The position numbers and the translations under genes were made by a program. Shown piece after piece: positions 7,359-14,233 of a stretch of DNA of 64,000 bases (within the stretch, counting starts at the first letter, position 1; the number at the start of each line of letters is the position of its first letter). This stretch comes from a virus. The notes beneath the pieces were generated by a model that was given only the letters and a program-made list of their open reading frames with translations, was not told where the DNA came from and searched no databases. The stretch is from positions 1 through 64,000 of IMG/VR virus record IMGVR_UViG_3300020207_000022; one strand, 5' to 3'.

Positions 7359-7964
7359 CTGTGAGTTACTATGAGGGTGAGACTTGTTTAGATCACCTTC
7401 AACCCACACGTTGAACGCAAGACAGAATCGAGAATGTTCTGATCTCGAATCTGAAACCATATGAGCCGTCTTTGATGGAAACATAACTAAGTCGCCTTCT
7501 CTTGGCGTAAATCCCATTATGTCTTGGTTGATCATGTTGTCTTCTTCGAAGTCAAACGCAAACATGTTACCACACCAGTTGTGATAGTTTATGAACATCA
7601 AATCGCCTGAGTCTTCGTCACACTGTAGGTATAAGATACCAGAGAACAGACTATTCGAATGCCAATGAATCCCAGAGTGATCCCCCTTAACGTGTTTCAT
7701 TACCCAACTGTTTTGAATTTTAAATTTATAATGTTTTTTGAATTTCCAATTATTAAAACACATATCTTCAATTTGTTTTTCGATCATGGGTTTTAAGACT
7801 GAGAAATCTTCATCTAAGACCCATGGACTTACAGATGCATATCCATCATCTGTCCTAAGACGATAAAACTCCATATCTCTTAAGATTGGATTGATAACTG
7901 ATTTATCTAATTGACAACTATGTTTATAAAGCGGGGTTGGGAAAGCGGTATAGATACTACCCAT
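7344..7964 (-). CDS. Putative 2-oxoglutarate/Fe(II) oxygenase
   Basis: 206 residues matching the phage 2OG-FeII_Oxy_5-type family. The metal/cosubstrate signatures are visible: GIHWHSNSLFSGILYL (first His cluster), then GDLVMFPSKTAHMV with the second His, and RFCLAFNVW with the Arg that normally contacts 2-oxoglutarate. The substrate is unknown; such proteins are common in T4-like marine phages and are thought to hydroxylate proteins or bases. It is preceded by and overlaps a 35-codon gene and probably shares the promoter at 8149-8176. Confidence 0.8.
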   Translation of the reverse strand: MGSIYTAFPTPLYKHSCQLDKSVINPILRDMEFYRLRTDDGYASVSPWVLDEDFSVLKPMIEKQIEDMCFNNWKFKKHYKFKIQNSWVMKHVKGDHSGIHWHSNSLFSGILYLQCDEDSGDLMFINYHNWCGNMFAFDFEEDNMINQDIMGFTPREGDLVMFPSKTAHMVSDSRSEHSRFCLAFNVWVEGDLNKSHPHSNSQLSIR

Positions 7965-8064
7965 TCGAGCGTCCTTTCAACAGTGCGTGAATAAGTTTTG
8001 CTTCTTTACCTTTGATCCCTTCTTTACGGATCTGTTTTTCAACTGCATCTTTATTGTAATTCAT
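7957..8064 (-). CDS. Micro-gene, 35-residue basic helix
   Basis: ATG at 8064 (MNYNKDAVEKQIRKEGIKGK) with an AGGAAAG site; its start overlaps the upstream stop as ATGA and its end overlaps the oxygenase start. Predicted helix-turn-helix-sized basic peptide, but too short to assign. The two overlaps support real translation. Confidence 0.6.
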   Translation of the reverse strand: MNYNKDAVEKQIRKEGIKGKEAKLIHALLKGRSNG

Positions 8065-8339
8065 ACTTTCCTCACTACTTCTTTCCATCCAGACTGTCGA
8101 TGAAGTGAACCAACCATTGCATGGTTACGATATTCATTGACAGCGTATATCATACACGATCTGACACGATTGTCAATCTCTAAGACCTCTTTTGCATAAG
8201 AGAATGCTTCTTCAAATGTGAGGATCTCAGGCATCGCCCTCGACCCCTTCTGAGGCGTGAATGCAATCACAGAATATGATGTTGGGTTATCGACTATACC
8301 CTGTTCCCATACGTCTGCATCTCTCATTATTCTACCCAC
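8061..8339 (-). CDS. Hypothetical protein (92 residues)
   Basis: 92 residues, soluble, predicted alpha/beta with a helix EEAFSYAKEVLEID in the middle. Not recognised. Its first 12 bases overlap the end of the 69-residue membrane-protein gene, and it contains a sigma70-type promoter (8149-8176) that would serve the oxygenase unit downstream. Confidence 0.65.
   Translation of the reverse strand: MGRIMRDADVWEQGIVDNPTSYSVIAFTPQKGSRAMPEILTFEEAFSYAKEVLEIDNRVRSCMIYAVNEYRNHAMVGSLHRQSGWKEVVRKV
8149..8176 (-). promoter_or_regulatory. Sigma70-type promoter inside a coding sequence
   Basis: TTGACA, 16 bases, TATGAT on the minus strand, within the 92-residue gene and pointing toward the 35-residue gene and the 2OG oxygenase. 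Confidence 0.6.
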
Positions 8340-8536
8340 ACATGATAAAAACGCTTGGGAAGATTTTCACAAGAATACTCATCTCCCTGTGCATAGTTTA
8401 GAACCTGCACACAGTCACCTGTAGAGTAACTAAACCAGACATCTGGTAGTTCCATTGCGGTGAGAAATGCGTAGGTTCCAAACCCACACATTGCTGCAAC
8501 CATCAAACCTGTTATAAGTGTTCCAAATTTCATCAT
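8327..8536 (-). CDS. Small single-span membrane or exported protein
   Basis: 69 residues from the double ATG at 8536/8533, chosen because AAGAGGT precedes it; the longer open frame reaching 8611 would run deep into the upstream gene. The N-terminus is hydrophobic (FGTLITGLMVAAMCGFGTYAFL), the rest short and soluble with two Cys (GDCVQVL, YSCENLP). This pattern is common among small T4-like marine phage proteins. Function unknown. Confidence 0.6.
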   Translation of the reverse strand: MMKFGTLITGLMVAAMCGFGTYAFLTAMELPDVWFSYSTGDCVQVLNYAQGDEYSCENLPKRFYHVWVE

Positions 8537-8543
8537 GTACCTC

Positions 8544-8852
8544 TTAACGCAAATACTCAGGACCAGTCCAACGAATGGTGTAGTCACCAAAGATGTTACC
8601 ACGAGCGGCATTACGAGTAGGTGTCGCCCAACCCGCAGGTTTCAGAATGTCACCGACTTGGAACTTCTTGTCTTCACCTTTCACGATGAAACCCCAAACA
8701 CTGCCACCGCTAAGGATTTTGATGTACTTACGACCTTCTTGAAAAGACAAACCGTTCTCAAATCTTTCAATCATGAAGTCTTGCCAACTACCTTTGCGGT
8801 AATCGTCTTTGATTGCAATCATAAGTTTTTCAATCGCTTGGTTCATGTTCAT
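8544..8852 (-). CDS. Conserved T4-like phage hypothetical protein (102 residues)
   Basis: 102 residues. An N-terminal helix pair (NQAIEKLMIAIKDDY) is followed by a beta-rich half with FQVGDILKPAGWATPTRN and a C-terminal RWTGPEYLR, a layout I associate with conserved proteins of T4-like marine phages. Function unknown. First gene after the promoter at 8887-8915. Confidence 0.65.
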   Translation of the reverse strand: MNMNQAIEKLMIAIKDDYRKGSWQDFMIERFENGLSFQEGRKYIKILSGGSVWGFIVKGEDKKFQVGDILKPAGWATPTRNAARGNIFGDYTIRWTGPEYLR

Positions 8853-8886
8853 AGTAGATCTCTCTTTCTCATCACGTTACATATAT

Positions 8887-8915
8887 AATATAATGCTTCT
8901 ACAAGAGAAAGTCAA
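8887..8915 (-). promoter_or_regulatory. Sigma70-type early promoter
   Basis: TTGACT, 17 bases, TATATT on the minus strand, upstream of the start at 8852. A short GTTGT/ACAAC hairpin at about 8943-8958 and long A/T runs lie upstream of it; they do not form a convincing terminator. Confidence 0.75.
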
Positions 8916-8963
8916 GCCTTTTTTGAAAAAAAATGAATTTTTTTGTTGTGAAAAAACAACGAC

Positions 8964-9263
8964 TTATGATTTTTTTAAATAATATTTCTTATAAAGATGT
9001 ACTATCCCTGTCAATTCGGGGTGTTTGTGTATCCACTGGCCAGTGGATGGGTTGAACTCTTCCTTAAAGAACTTGTCCATCTTTGCGTTGCCTGTCTCTA
9101 TAGAGGGATCTACCTGTAGACACAACGCATCAAACTCCCCATCGGATATAAGTGATTCGTTGCACATTTCATATGCATAAGCGAACACACTAAGTCGAAT
9201 GCGGAGTCTGATTTGTTTTGAAATCAATTCCTGATCATTTTCTAAGAAATCGTCAAGGTTCAT
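8964..9263 (-). CDS. Small helical phage protein (LigA-N-terminus-like pattern)
   Basis: 99 residues from ATG at 9263, which follows the upstream stop by one base; the longer frame to 9317 has no site. The helical segment with NESLISDGEFDAL resembles the start of NAD-dependent DNA ligases (the isDaeYD motif), a pattern seen in many small phage proteins that are not ligases. There is no catalytic Lys motif, so ligase activity is not proposed. Confidence 0.6.
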   Translation of the reverse strand: MNLDDFLENDQELISKQIRLRIRLSVFAYAYEMCNESLISDGEFDALCLQVDPSIETGNAKMDKFFKEEFNPSTGQWIHKHPELTGIVHLYKKYYLKKS

Positions 9264-9264
9264 G

Positions 9265-9522
9265 TTACCAGTCTGGAGCGGTGTAGTCTTTCTCTTTTTT
9301 GTAGTAAGCAAAACCATCTAGACCAAATGCAGGACAAACCATAATACCTTCTGGCAGTCCCAAACTATCTTTCTCACCAGTTTCACCACAGATAAAGTAA
9401 ACACCCTCATACTTTTCTGCATTAGCGTGTAACACGATCTTCTTTAACTTGTCAAAGAGTTTCTTTTCATCGTCACTAATGACATGCATGATGGGTTCAC
9501 CATTCTCAGTTTCGATTGCCAT
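9265..9522 (-). CDS. Hypothetical protein (85 residues)
   Basis: 85 residues, soluble, alpha/beta; N-terminal helix DDEKKLFDKLKKIVLHA followed by strands with a YFICGETGEK hairpin. Not recognised. Ends TAA, one base before the start of the following gene, so the two are probably coupled. Confidence 0.65.
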   Translation of the reverse strand: MAIETENGEPIMHVISDDEKKLFDKLKKIVLHANAEKYEGVYFICGETGEKDSLGLPEGIMVCPAFGLDGFAYYKKEKDYTAPDW

Positions 9523-9523
9523 G

Positions 9524-9715
9524 TTAAACTTCTCTCAAATACTCAACAACTTTACAATTACTTGCACCATGGTTTCGCCAGATAGCTGCGGCACGTTCCG
9601 CACGTTCTTTACTTTCATAAATCACTGGATGAAGATCCCAACAATTTCCACCTTTATCTTCCGTGACATAAATCCAGTCACTCTCACCCAATTTCATCAT
9701 CAATGCGTACTTCAT
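9524..9715 (-). CDS. Hypothetical protein (63 residues)
   Basis: 63 residues from ATG at 9715, chosen for its GGGGAG site; a longer frame to 9856 would overlap most of the neighbouring gene. Contains WIYVTEDKGGNCWDLHPV and a helix KERAERAAAIWRNHG, a compact alpha/beta layout. Not recognised. Confidence 0.6.
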   Translation of the reverse strand: MKYALMMKLGESDWIYVTEDKGGNCWDLHPVIYESKERAERAAAIWRNHGASNCKVVEYLREV

Positions 9716-10121
9716 AGAACTCCCCATTTGCAAGTTTATAGTAACTAATATCGCCGTTCCACTGTAGGTCATGTCGTCCACCACTAATCCAGTTTCCATT
9801 ATCGAATGACTGGTAATCGATGGTGTTTGCAGAATAGACCAAATCCCCATTATCATTTTCTACCATACCAAAGAGATAGTTTTCAACTTCATCTGCATTA
9901 CACACATGTCCGTTTCCGCCTTCATCTCTATAAAAACCAAAGTATTGATTTCCATATGCTTCATGACGTGGCCATTGAACAAACACATCACAATAAACGT
10001 ATTCGCTCGTTTCTATTTGATACACATCTGTAGTGCAAACATAGTTAACAGTTCTAATTCCGTTATGGAAATAATCAATCACTGACTGTGTATTTGCGAC
10101 TGGGTTATGAATAATTGACAT
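9684..10121 (-). CDS. Hypothetical beta-rich protein (145 residues)
   Basis: 145 residues, aromatic- and Asn/Asp-rich with predicted beta strands throughout (EYVYCDVFVQW, YFGFYRDEGGN, NWISGGRHDLQW). No signal peptide. Not recognised. The last 32 bases overlap the 63-residue gene. Confidence 0.65.
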   Translation of the reverse strand: MSIIHNPVANTQSVIDYFHNGIRTVNYVCTTDVYQIETSEYVYCDVFVQWPRHEAYGNQYFGFYRDEGGNGHVCNADEVENYLFGMVENDNGDLVYSANTIDYQSFDNGNWISGGRHDLQWNGDISYYKLANGEFYEVRIDDEIG

Positions 10122-10130
10122 TTGTTCTCC

Positions 10131-10787
10131 TTACATGAATTGGTCAAGAGTACCTTGTTCCATCTTCGCTTTCATGTCTCTCCATTTCGTACTACGACCA
10201 GAAGATTTTGTTGTTGTCGTTTTTGGTTTGGATTTGGGTTTGGGTTTGGATTTTGATTTAGTGGTCTTACGAGGTTTACGTGTTTTCTTCTTTTTAGCTT
10301 TTTCTTCTTCTGCCTCTAACCGTGCAAGTTCTAATTCACGTTCTTCACGTTCTTTTTTTCTTTCTTCTGCACGTTGTTCTGCGAGTAACTTTTCTTCTTC
10401 TCGACGTTTCTCCATCTCTGCGAGGATTTTTTTCTCTTCACGTGCAGCTGCACGTTTTTGTTTTGTCTGTTCTTTTTTCCATTTCTCGTCAAGCAAATCC
10501 CAAGTTTTTTGAGTAGTCTTTTTCAAACGAGTTGACAATTTTTTGTCTTCTTGACCACGTTTCCAGAGTGATATGCACTTCTCCCACATCTCTTCTGTAT
10601 CGTTATATCTGCAGTCATATAAGACGTGCCAGTCCCACGTCATAGTAGAAAAGGTTAGTATGTTCCTTCCATTCTTAAGCGGGACTGTGATAGCGTATAA
10701 TGCGCCTCCTGAGTGTTCTAGTATTTGATCTATCAAAGATCGATCAAACTTTTCTCTTGTATCAGTCTGTGCTGTTCTTTTGTTCAT
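10131..10787 (-). CDS. Unknown protein with long charged helix, Lys-rich tail and clamp-binding-like C-terminus
   Basis: 218 residues. Residues 1-75 form a globular start (GALYAITVPLKNGRNI, TMTWDWHVLYDC). Residues about 80-170 are an unbroken Lys/Glu/Arg helix, then a KKKTRKPRKTTKSKSKPKPK-type low-complexity basic stretch likely to bind nucleic acid. The last residues are QGTLDQFM, which fits the Q-x-x-L-x-x-F pattern of sliding-clamp-binding peptides; T4-like proteins that bind gp45 also do so through their extreme C-terminus. Function otherwise unknown. It overlaps the upstream epimerase gene by 26 bases. Confidence 0.6.
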   Translation of the reverse strand: MNKRTAQTDTREKFDRSLIDQILEHSGGALYAITVPLKNGRNILTFSTMTWDWHVLYDCRYNDTEEMWEKCISLWKRGQEDKKLSTRLKKTTQKTWDLLDEKWKKEQTKQKRAAAREEKKILAEMEKRREEEKLLAEQRAEERKKEREERELELARLEAEEEKAKKKKTRKPRKTTKSKSKPKPKSKPKTTTTKSSGRSTKWRDMKAKMEQGTLDQFM

Positions 10788-11520
10788 ATACCAAATCTCT
10801 CACATCATGTTGTGGTATCCATCCCAACTCTCTTAAGTTGGTAATGTCTGCGCAAGTAAACTCTCGTTCATTTGGTGTTGATAATCTGACTGGAAGATTT
10901 CTATCTTTGACTAGTTCAGAAATTTTCACTGGATCCCCAGTGCCTATGTCAGTAACACCACCGATTTCGTTATCGATCAAAACTTCTATTGCATCACATA
11001 GATCATCTATATGTATGAAATCTCGTCTATGTGTCGTCACATATTCTAGTTCATCATCGAACAGTTTTTGAAGGAACATTCCATTTCGTGGTTTATCAGA
11101 ATAAACTGTATGAAATCGCATTCCAAGATTGTTTGGATGTTTGGTTGCAGCTTCTTCTATGATAAATTTACTCGCTGCATAAGGGTTCAGTTCTGGTTCG
11201 TACATACTGGAAGAACTCGCATAAAGGATTCGTGTGCGAGTGTATCGTTCAAATATTCTTTTTGAAACTTCGACGTTGTTGCGCCAGTATGCCGATGGAT
11301 CTTCAATACTTTCACGGACCCCAGATTTACCTGCAAGGTGAATAATAAGATCCATACCTGATGGTAATTCGCAGTTCAAAAGATCTTGCGAATTGTTGAT
11401 ACCATCCCGATCCCAACCTTCTTTTAGGTCAATACCAATCACTTCCATCTCTCTGTCGATCAGACGTTGATGCAAGTGAGAACCAATAAAACCTTTATGT
11501 CCTGTAAGTAATACTCTCAT
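10762..11520 (-). CDS. NAD-dependent sugar epimerase/dehydratase (extended SDR)
   Basis: 252 residues. N-terminal Rossmann motif GHKGFIGSHL (7-16), acidic residue after the second strand (IGIDLKEGWD), and the catalytic YAASK (Tyr-x-x-x-Lys) about residues 118-122 with SSSSMYEP just before it. Members act on nucleotide-sugars (UDP- or GDP-hexose). It is short for the family (usually 300 or more), with a trimmed C-terminal substrate domain. With the phosphomannomutase-like and glycosyltransferase genes elsewhere in the window it may feed surface-sugar modification. Confidence 0.8.
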   Translation of the reverse strand: MRVLLTGHKGFIGSHLHQRLIDREMEVIGIDLKEGWDRDGINNSQDLLNCELPSGMDLIIHLAGKSGVRESIEDPSAYWRNNVEVSKRIFERYTRTRILYASSSSMYEPELNPYAASKFIIEEAATKHPNNLGMRFHTVYSDKPRNGMFLQKLFDDELEYVTTHRRDFIHIDDLCDAIEVLIDNEIGGVTDIGTGDPVKISELVKDRNLPVRLSTPNEREFTCADITNLRELGWIPQHDVRDLVYEQKNSTD

Positions 11521-11535
11521 TGAAAATCCTTGAAT

Positions 11536-11612
11536 TGGTCTTGGTGGCAGGATTCGAACCTGCGATCTTCTGGTCCCAAACCAGACGCCTTACCAGACTA
11601 GGCCACACCAAG
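11536..11612 (-). tRNA. tRNA-Pro (anticodon UGG)
   Basis: Full cloverleaf on the minus strand: acceptor CTTGGTG/CACCAAG, D arm GCCT/AGGC, anticodon stem TCTGG/CCAGA with loop TTTGGGA (anticodon TGG), 5-base variable loop, T arm GCAGG TTCGAAT CCTGC, discriminator A and an encoded CCA. 77 bases. It reads CCA and likely other CCN codons. Confidence 0.93.
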
Positions 11613-11614
11613 AT

Positions 11615-11699
11615 TGGCACAGGTGGTGAGATTCGAACTCACTTAGCTTACGCACTGGTTTTGGAGACCAGCCTACCTCTCCAACTGTAGCGCACCCGC
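11615..11699 (-). tRNA. tRNA-Trp (anticodon CCA) with an enlarged variable region
   Basis: Minus strand: acceptor GCGGGTG/CACCTGT (one G-T pair), D arm CTAC/GTAG, anticodon stem CTGGT/ACCAG with loop CTCCAAA as in standard tRNA-Trp, T arm GTGAG TTCGAAT CTCAC, discriminator G and encoded CCA. The region between the anticodon and T arms is 12 bases (TGCGTAAGCTAA) instead of 4-5 and can fold a two-pair GC/GC mini-stem, giving 85 bases in total. Only 2 bases separate it from tRNA-Pro. Confidence 0.85.
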
Positions 11700-11706
11700 A
11701 ATATTG

Positions 11707-11726
11707 AGTGGGGGTTACCCCCCACT
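11707..11726. other. Perfect 8-bp stem-loop between tRNA-Trp and the DUF932 gene
   Basis: AGTGGGGG, 4-base loop, CCCCCACT. On the minus strand it follows the DUF932 stop and precedes the tRNAs without a T run; on the plus strand it is followed by TTTTA. It may slow polymerase, protect the mRNA end or aid tRNA processing. Whether it terminates transcription is unclear. Confidence 0.6.
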
Positions 11727-11727
11727 T

Positions 11728-12684
11728 TTATGCTGCTTCTGCAAACTCCAATGCAGTGTTCAATGCGTCAACTTTACGTTTTGCGTTGACACCAAACCAT
11801 GCAGAAGTCATACGAGTGTCTGCAGAACGACCCAACTCGTGGTCTGTCATGTAGGTTACTGCATTGTATGCATTCCACCATGTGCCAGGACGGAACTCGT
11901 TGCCAGGCTGGGTCTCTACGACTTCCAATGCACGTTGTGCAGTACGAGAAAGTTCTTTACCTTCTTTGGTAGACTCACCGAAAACCTTCTTCAAGAAGTT
12001 CTGAAGTTCTTGTTTCTGGTAGTTCTTTGAACCAAGGAACTCTGCAGCTTCTTTGAAACGTTCTACTTTATTGTGTCCAATACCAAGAGTCTGTTTTACC
12101 AGATCCGCATTGAACTGAGAACGGTGATTGATGCGAACGCCAGGCATACCCTTTTCGTTCAACGCCACAGTCAATGTGTTGTTGCAGACAACACGTTCCA
12201 TAACGAACTTGATGTCGATTGCTTTACCGTACTGGTGTGGGTTAGAGAAAAGAAGATAACCCTTCACTTCGTCTCCACCAAACAGTGAGAAACCATCACG
12301 TACATCTGCAAGTGCCCAGACGATCTGACCGCCTTTGAGTGAACCTGCAGTATCCATGATCATATCACCATTGGATACAAACTCTGTGAAGAATTCGAAC
12401 GCCTCTGCGTTCTGTACTGGATTCCAGCCTGGTCCTACTTGGGTAAGAATCTTACCGTCTGTGGAACGGACAAGTGCTTGTTGACCAGTTGCGTGATTGT
12501 CGCCTTTGTAGCGATAGAATGTGTCGACCTTCTCGACTTCCCAATCTAGACCTGCCGCCTCCATCATCATCTGAGGTGTCATGAAGTCATGAACTGGGGT
12601 TCCTAGACCGTGCCAAGGGCGACCTTTTGATTCACGGTACGCCATCTGTGCTTGACCATTTACGATCTCTAATTCGTGTGCCAT
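11728..12684 (-). CDS. DUF932 family protein
   Basis: 318 residues of the DUF932 / phage-plasmid-like TIGR03299 family. Family signatures visible: WHGLGTPV near residue 24, the LDWEVEK stretch, LTQVGPGWNPVQN, and an FVMERVVCNNTL segment. The molecular function of this widespread phage and plasmid family is not established. It has its own early promoter at 12727-12755 and a TCTCC-type ribosome-binding site (GGAGAATC before ATG). The transcript continues into the tRNA pair. Confidence 0.85.
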   Translation of the reverse strand: MAHELEIVNGQAQMAYRESKGRPWHGLGTPVHDFMTPQMMMEAAGLDWEVEKVDTFYRYKGDNHATGQQALVRSTDGKILTQVGPGWNPVQNAEAFEFFTEFVSNGDMIMDTAGSLKGGQIVWALADVRDGFSLFGGDEVKGYLLFSNPHQYGKAIDIKFVMERVVCNNTLTVALNEKGMPGVRINHRSQFNADLVKQTLGIGHNKVERFKEAAEFLGSKNYQKQELQNFLKKVFGESTKEGKELSRTAQRALEVVETQPGNEFRPGTWWNAYNAVTYMTDHELGRSADTRMTSAWFGVNAKRKVDALNTALEFAEAA

Positions 12685-12726
12685 AATGATTCTCCTATCA
12701 GGATGTTTAACTCAATTTACACGTAT

Positions 12727-12755
12727 ACTATATATGATTTGAAAACAAAAGTCAA
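12727..12755 (-). promoter_or_regulatory. Sigma70-type early promoter
   Basis: TTGACT, 17 bases, TATAGT on the minus strand, about 40 bases upstream of the DUF932 start. Probably also the main promoter for the two tRNAs. Confidence 0.75.
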
Positions 12756-12783
12756 GCACTTTTTTAAAATAATTGTATTTTTT

Positions 12784-13191
12784 TTAATGTGGGTATTTTG
12801 AGGGGATGTCAAGTCCATCTAACATGTCAAAAGTCATGTGTCCTAAATCAGACTTTATCAAATCGACGACATCTGGGTAAAGACTTGCGGTTTGCACTGG
12901 TGCCGTTTTCAGTCTAAGTTTTTTGGCAGTAGGCCCAAAAGAGTCGAGAATAAACCTTCGTGCTTCTTCTCTTGTCTCAAACGAACAGGCTCTTGGAACT
13001 GAGAAGGGATTGTCTTTTGCAAACAGTGCAAACGATCTATCCAAATCATAAGGTGGGATGTATTCGTCTTCTCCTAAAAACTCTTCTTCTATTTTTTGTT
13101 TGAAATCTGCCATAGTATATGTACCCAAGAAAATACCATTCTCGTCGTCGACAATCACATATCTTGTTTGTCGTTTGGGTAATTCGATCAT
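12784..13191 (-). CDS. Hypothetical protein (135 residues)
   Basis: 135 residues from ATG at 13191 (MIELPKRQTRYVIVDDENG), chosen because GGAG lies 6-7 bases upstream and because longer frames would overlap the preceding gene. The first half reads as a beta sheet with an RYVIVDDENGIFLGTYT pattern, the rest helical. Not recognised. Confidence 0.6.
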   Translation of the reverse strand: MIELPKRQTRYVIVDDENGIFLGTYTMADFKQKIEEEFLGEDEYIPPYDLDRSFALFAKDNPFSVPRACSFETREEARRFILDSFGPTAKKLRLKTAPVQTASLYPDVVDLIKSDLGHMTFDMLDGLDIPSKYPH

Positions 13192-13216
13192 ATGTTCTCC
13201 GATTAATAGGATATCA

Positions 13217-13426
13217 TCAATATTCTTTGTAGTGACCAAGTTCTTCATTTTCAATATATCCCGCCCTATATGCTTCAATTTCTTCCTCAGTCATTTGCTC
13301 TTTTTCAACACGTTTAGACTGATAGGTTGCGCCTTCATAGAAGTGTGGATCAAACCCACGTCGATAGTAACTATCTGCGCTACCCCTATCAAATGGTCCG
13401 CCGTGTCTTTCGTCATACTTCAACAT
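13217..13426 (-). CDS. Conserved small phage protein (69 residues)
   Basis: 69 residues beginning MLKYDERHGGPFDRGSADSY, then YYRRGFDPHFY and an acidic helix (TEEEIEAYRAGYIENEE). I recognise the RHGGPFDRG.ADSYY pattern as recurring in phages, without known function. Ribosome-binding site AAGGA. It lies between the 27-codon CxxC gene and the 135-residue gene. Confidence 0.65.
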   Translation of the reverse strand: MLKYDERHGGPFDRGSADSYYRRGFDPHFYEGATYQSKRVEKEQMTEEEIEAYRAGYIENEELGHYKEY

Positions 13427-13434
13427 TGTCTTCC

Positions 13435-13518
13435 TTATATTTTACCGATCCAATGTGTACAGTCGTCACACGGATCATCCCATCGTTCTGGGACCTCATC
13501 TTTCGTAGAGTTCTCCAT
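13435..13518 (-). CDS. Micro-gene, 27-residue CxxC peptide
   Basis: ATG at 13518; the peptide contains WDDPCDDCTHWIGK, a CxxC pair followed by His that could bind a metal alone or as part of a partner protein. Overlaps the last 23 bases of the exonuclease gene and has AAGGG upstream. Supported by position and site only. Confidence 0.5.
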   Translation of the reverse strand: MENSTKDEVPERWDDPCDDCTHWIGKI

Positions 13519-14164
13519 AGCTTTCCCTTACCGCTTTGAAGTGTTGCAAGTAATCGTATGTATCGATCTTGAACACGAGTGGTTCGGAGTCATCCACAGA
13601 CATCACGATCACACCTTGTTTAACTGGGATACCAGTCCTTTCATAAAACGCCGCAGCGTAAAAACTCATTTGCATAAAGTAGTTTAGAATGTCTTTTTCT
13701 TTCTTTACACGCTTAGAAGTCTTAAAGTCGATGATGGATAGTTCTCCATCCCACTCTGCAATGCAGTCTACTTGTCCTGCGCACTTCAAAATGTCACTGT
13801 AAAGAAATGCTTCTTGAAACCAAACATTGTCTAGATTTTTATCAAGAAGTGTTTTAAGTGTGTTGAAAGTCATAATGTTGGCGGGCATGTGTTTTGCAGT
13901 GTACTCTGGGACATTGTCGATATAGTCCTCACAGAGTTTGTGAACTGCAGTCCCACGTTTGCTCGCTTGACTCGAAATCTTATTTGCTTCTGCATCCCCC
14001 ACACGTTTTCTCCATGCGAGGATTGCTTCTTTATTTAGTATAGAAAGAACAGTAGTGACGGAAGGGTAGGCATTGCCTTCGGGAGTGAAGTACTTCCGTC
14101 CTTTCTCTGTCGTCTCTCTTGTTATTTTCGGTAATTCAATACCATGATCTACATGGGTAAACAT
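13496..14164 (-). CDS. PD-(D/E)XK exonuclease (MGME1/Cas4-like)
   Basis: 222 residues. RecB-like nuclease core: GTAVHKL with His75, GQVDCIAEWDG with Asp133, IDFKTSKR with Asp146 and Lys148, and the downstream Q-x-x-x-YA type motif (MQMSFYAAAFYE). This is the single-domain exonuclease form resembling mitochondrial MGME1 and Cas4 found in T4-like marine phages, presumably acting in recombination or host DNA breakdown. It has its own early promoter (14194-14222). Confidence 0.85.
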   Translation of the reverse strand: MFTHVDHGIELPKITRETTEKGRKYFTPEGNAYPSVTTVLSILNKEAILAWRKRVGDAEANKISSQASKRGTAVHKLCEDYIDNVPEYTAKHMPANIMTFNTLKTLLDKNLDNVWFQEAFLYSDILKCAGQVDCIAEWDGELSIIDFKTSKRVKKEKDILNYFMQMSFYAAAFYERTGIPVKQGVIVMSVDDSEPLVFKIDTYDYLQHFKAVRESYGELYER

Positions 14165-14193
14165 AATATAACCTTATTCGTTATTCTTTGTGT

Positions 14194-14222
14194 ACTATAT
14201 CATATGTGTGAGGGGTTGTCAA
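14194..14222 (-). promoter_or_regulatory. Sigma70-type early promoter
   Basis: TTGACA, 17 bases, TATAGT on the minus strand, between the end of the late tail-fibre unit (14234) and the exonuclease start. It restarts early transcription just below the late unit. Confidence 0.8.
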
Positions 14223-14233
14223 CTATAATCTAG

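Noticed and set aside
8943-8958. GTTGT/ACAAC hairpin near A/T runs
   Set aside because: The T run is on the wrong side for minus-strand transcription and the stem is short, so it is not a terminator.
8964-9263. NAD-dependent DNA ligase fragment
   Set aside because: Only the short isDaeYD-like helix is shared; no catalytic Lys motif or other ligase domain is present.
10135-10512. Open frame on the plus strand opposite the Lys-rich coiled-coil gene
   Set aside because: A shadow of the repetitive Lys/Glu codons on the other strand; no ribosome-binding site and low-complexity Phe/Ser content.
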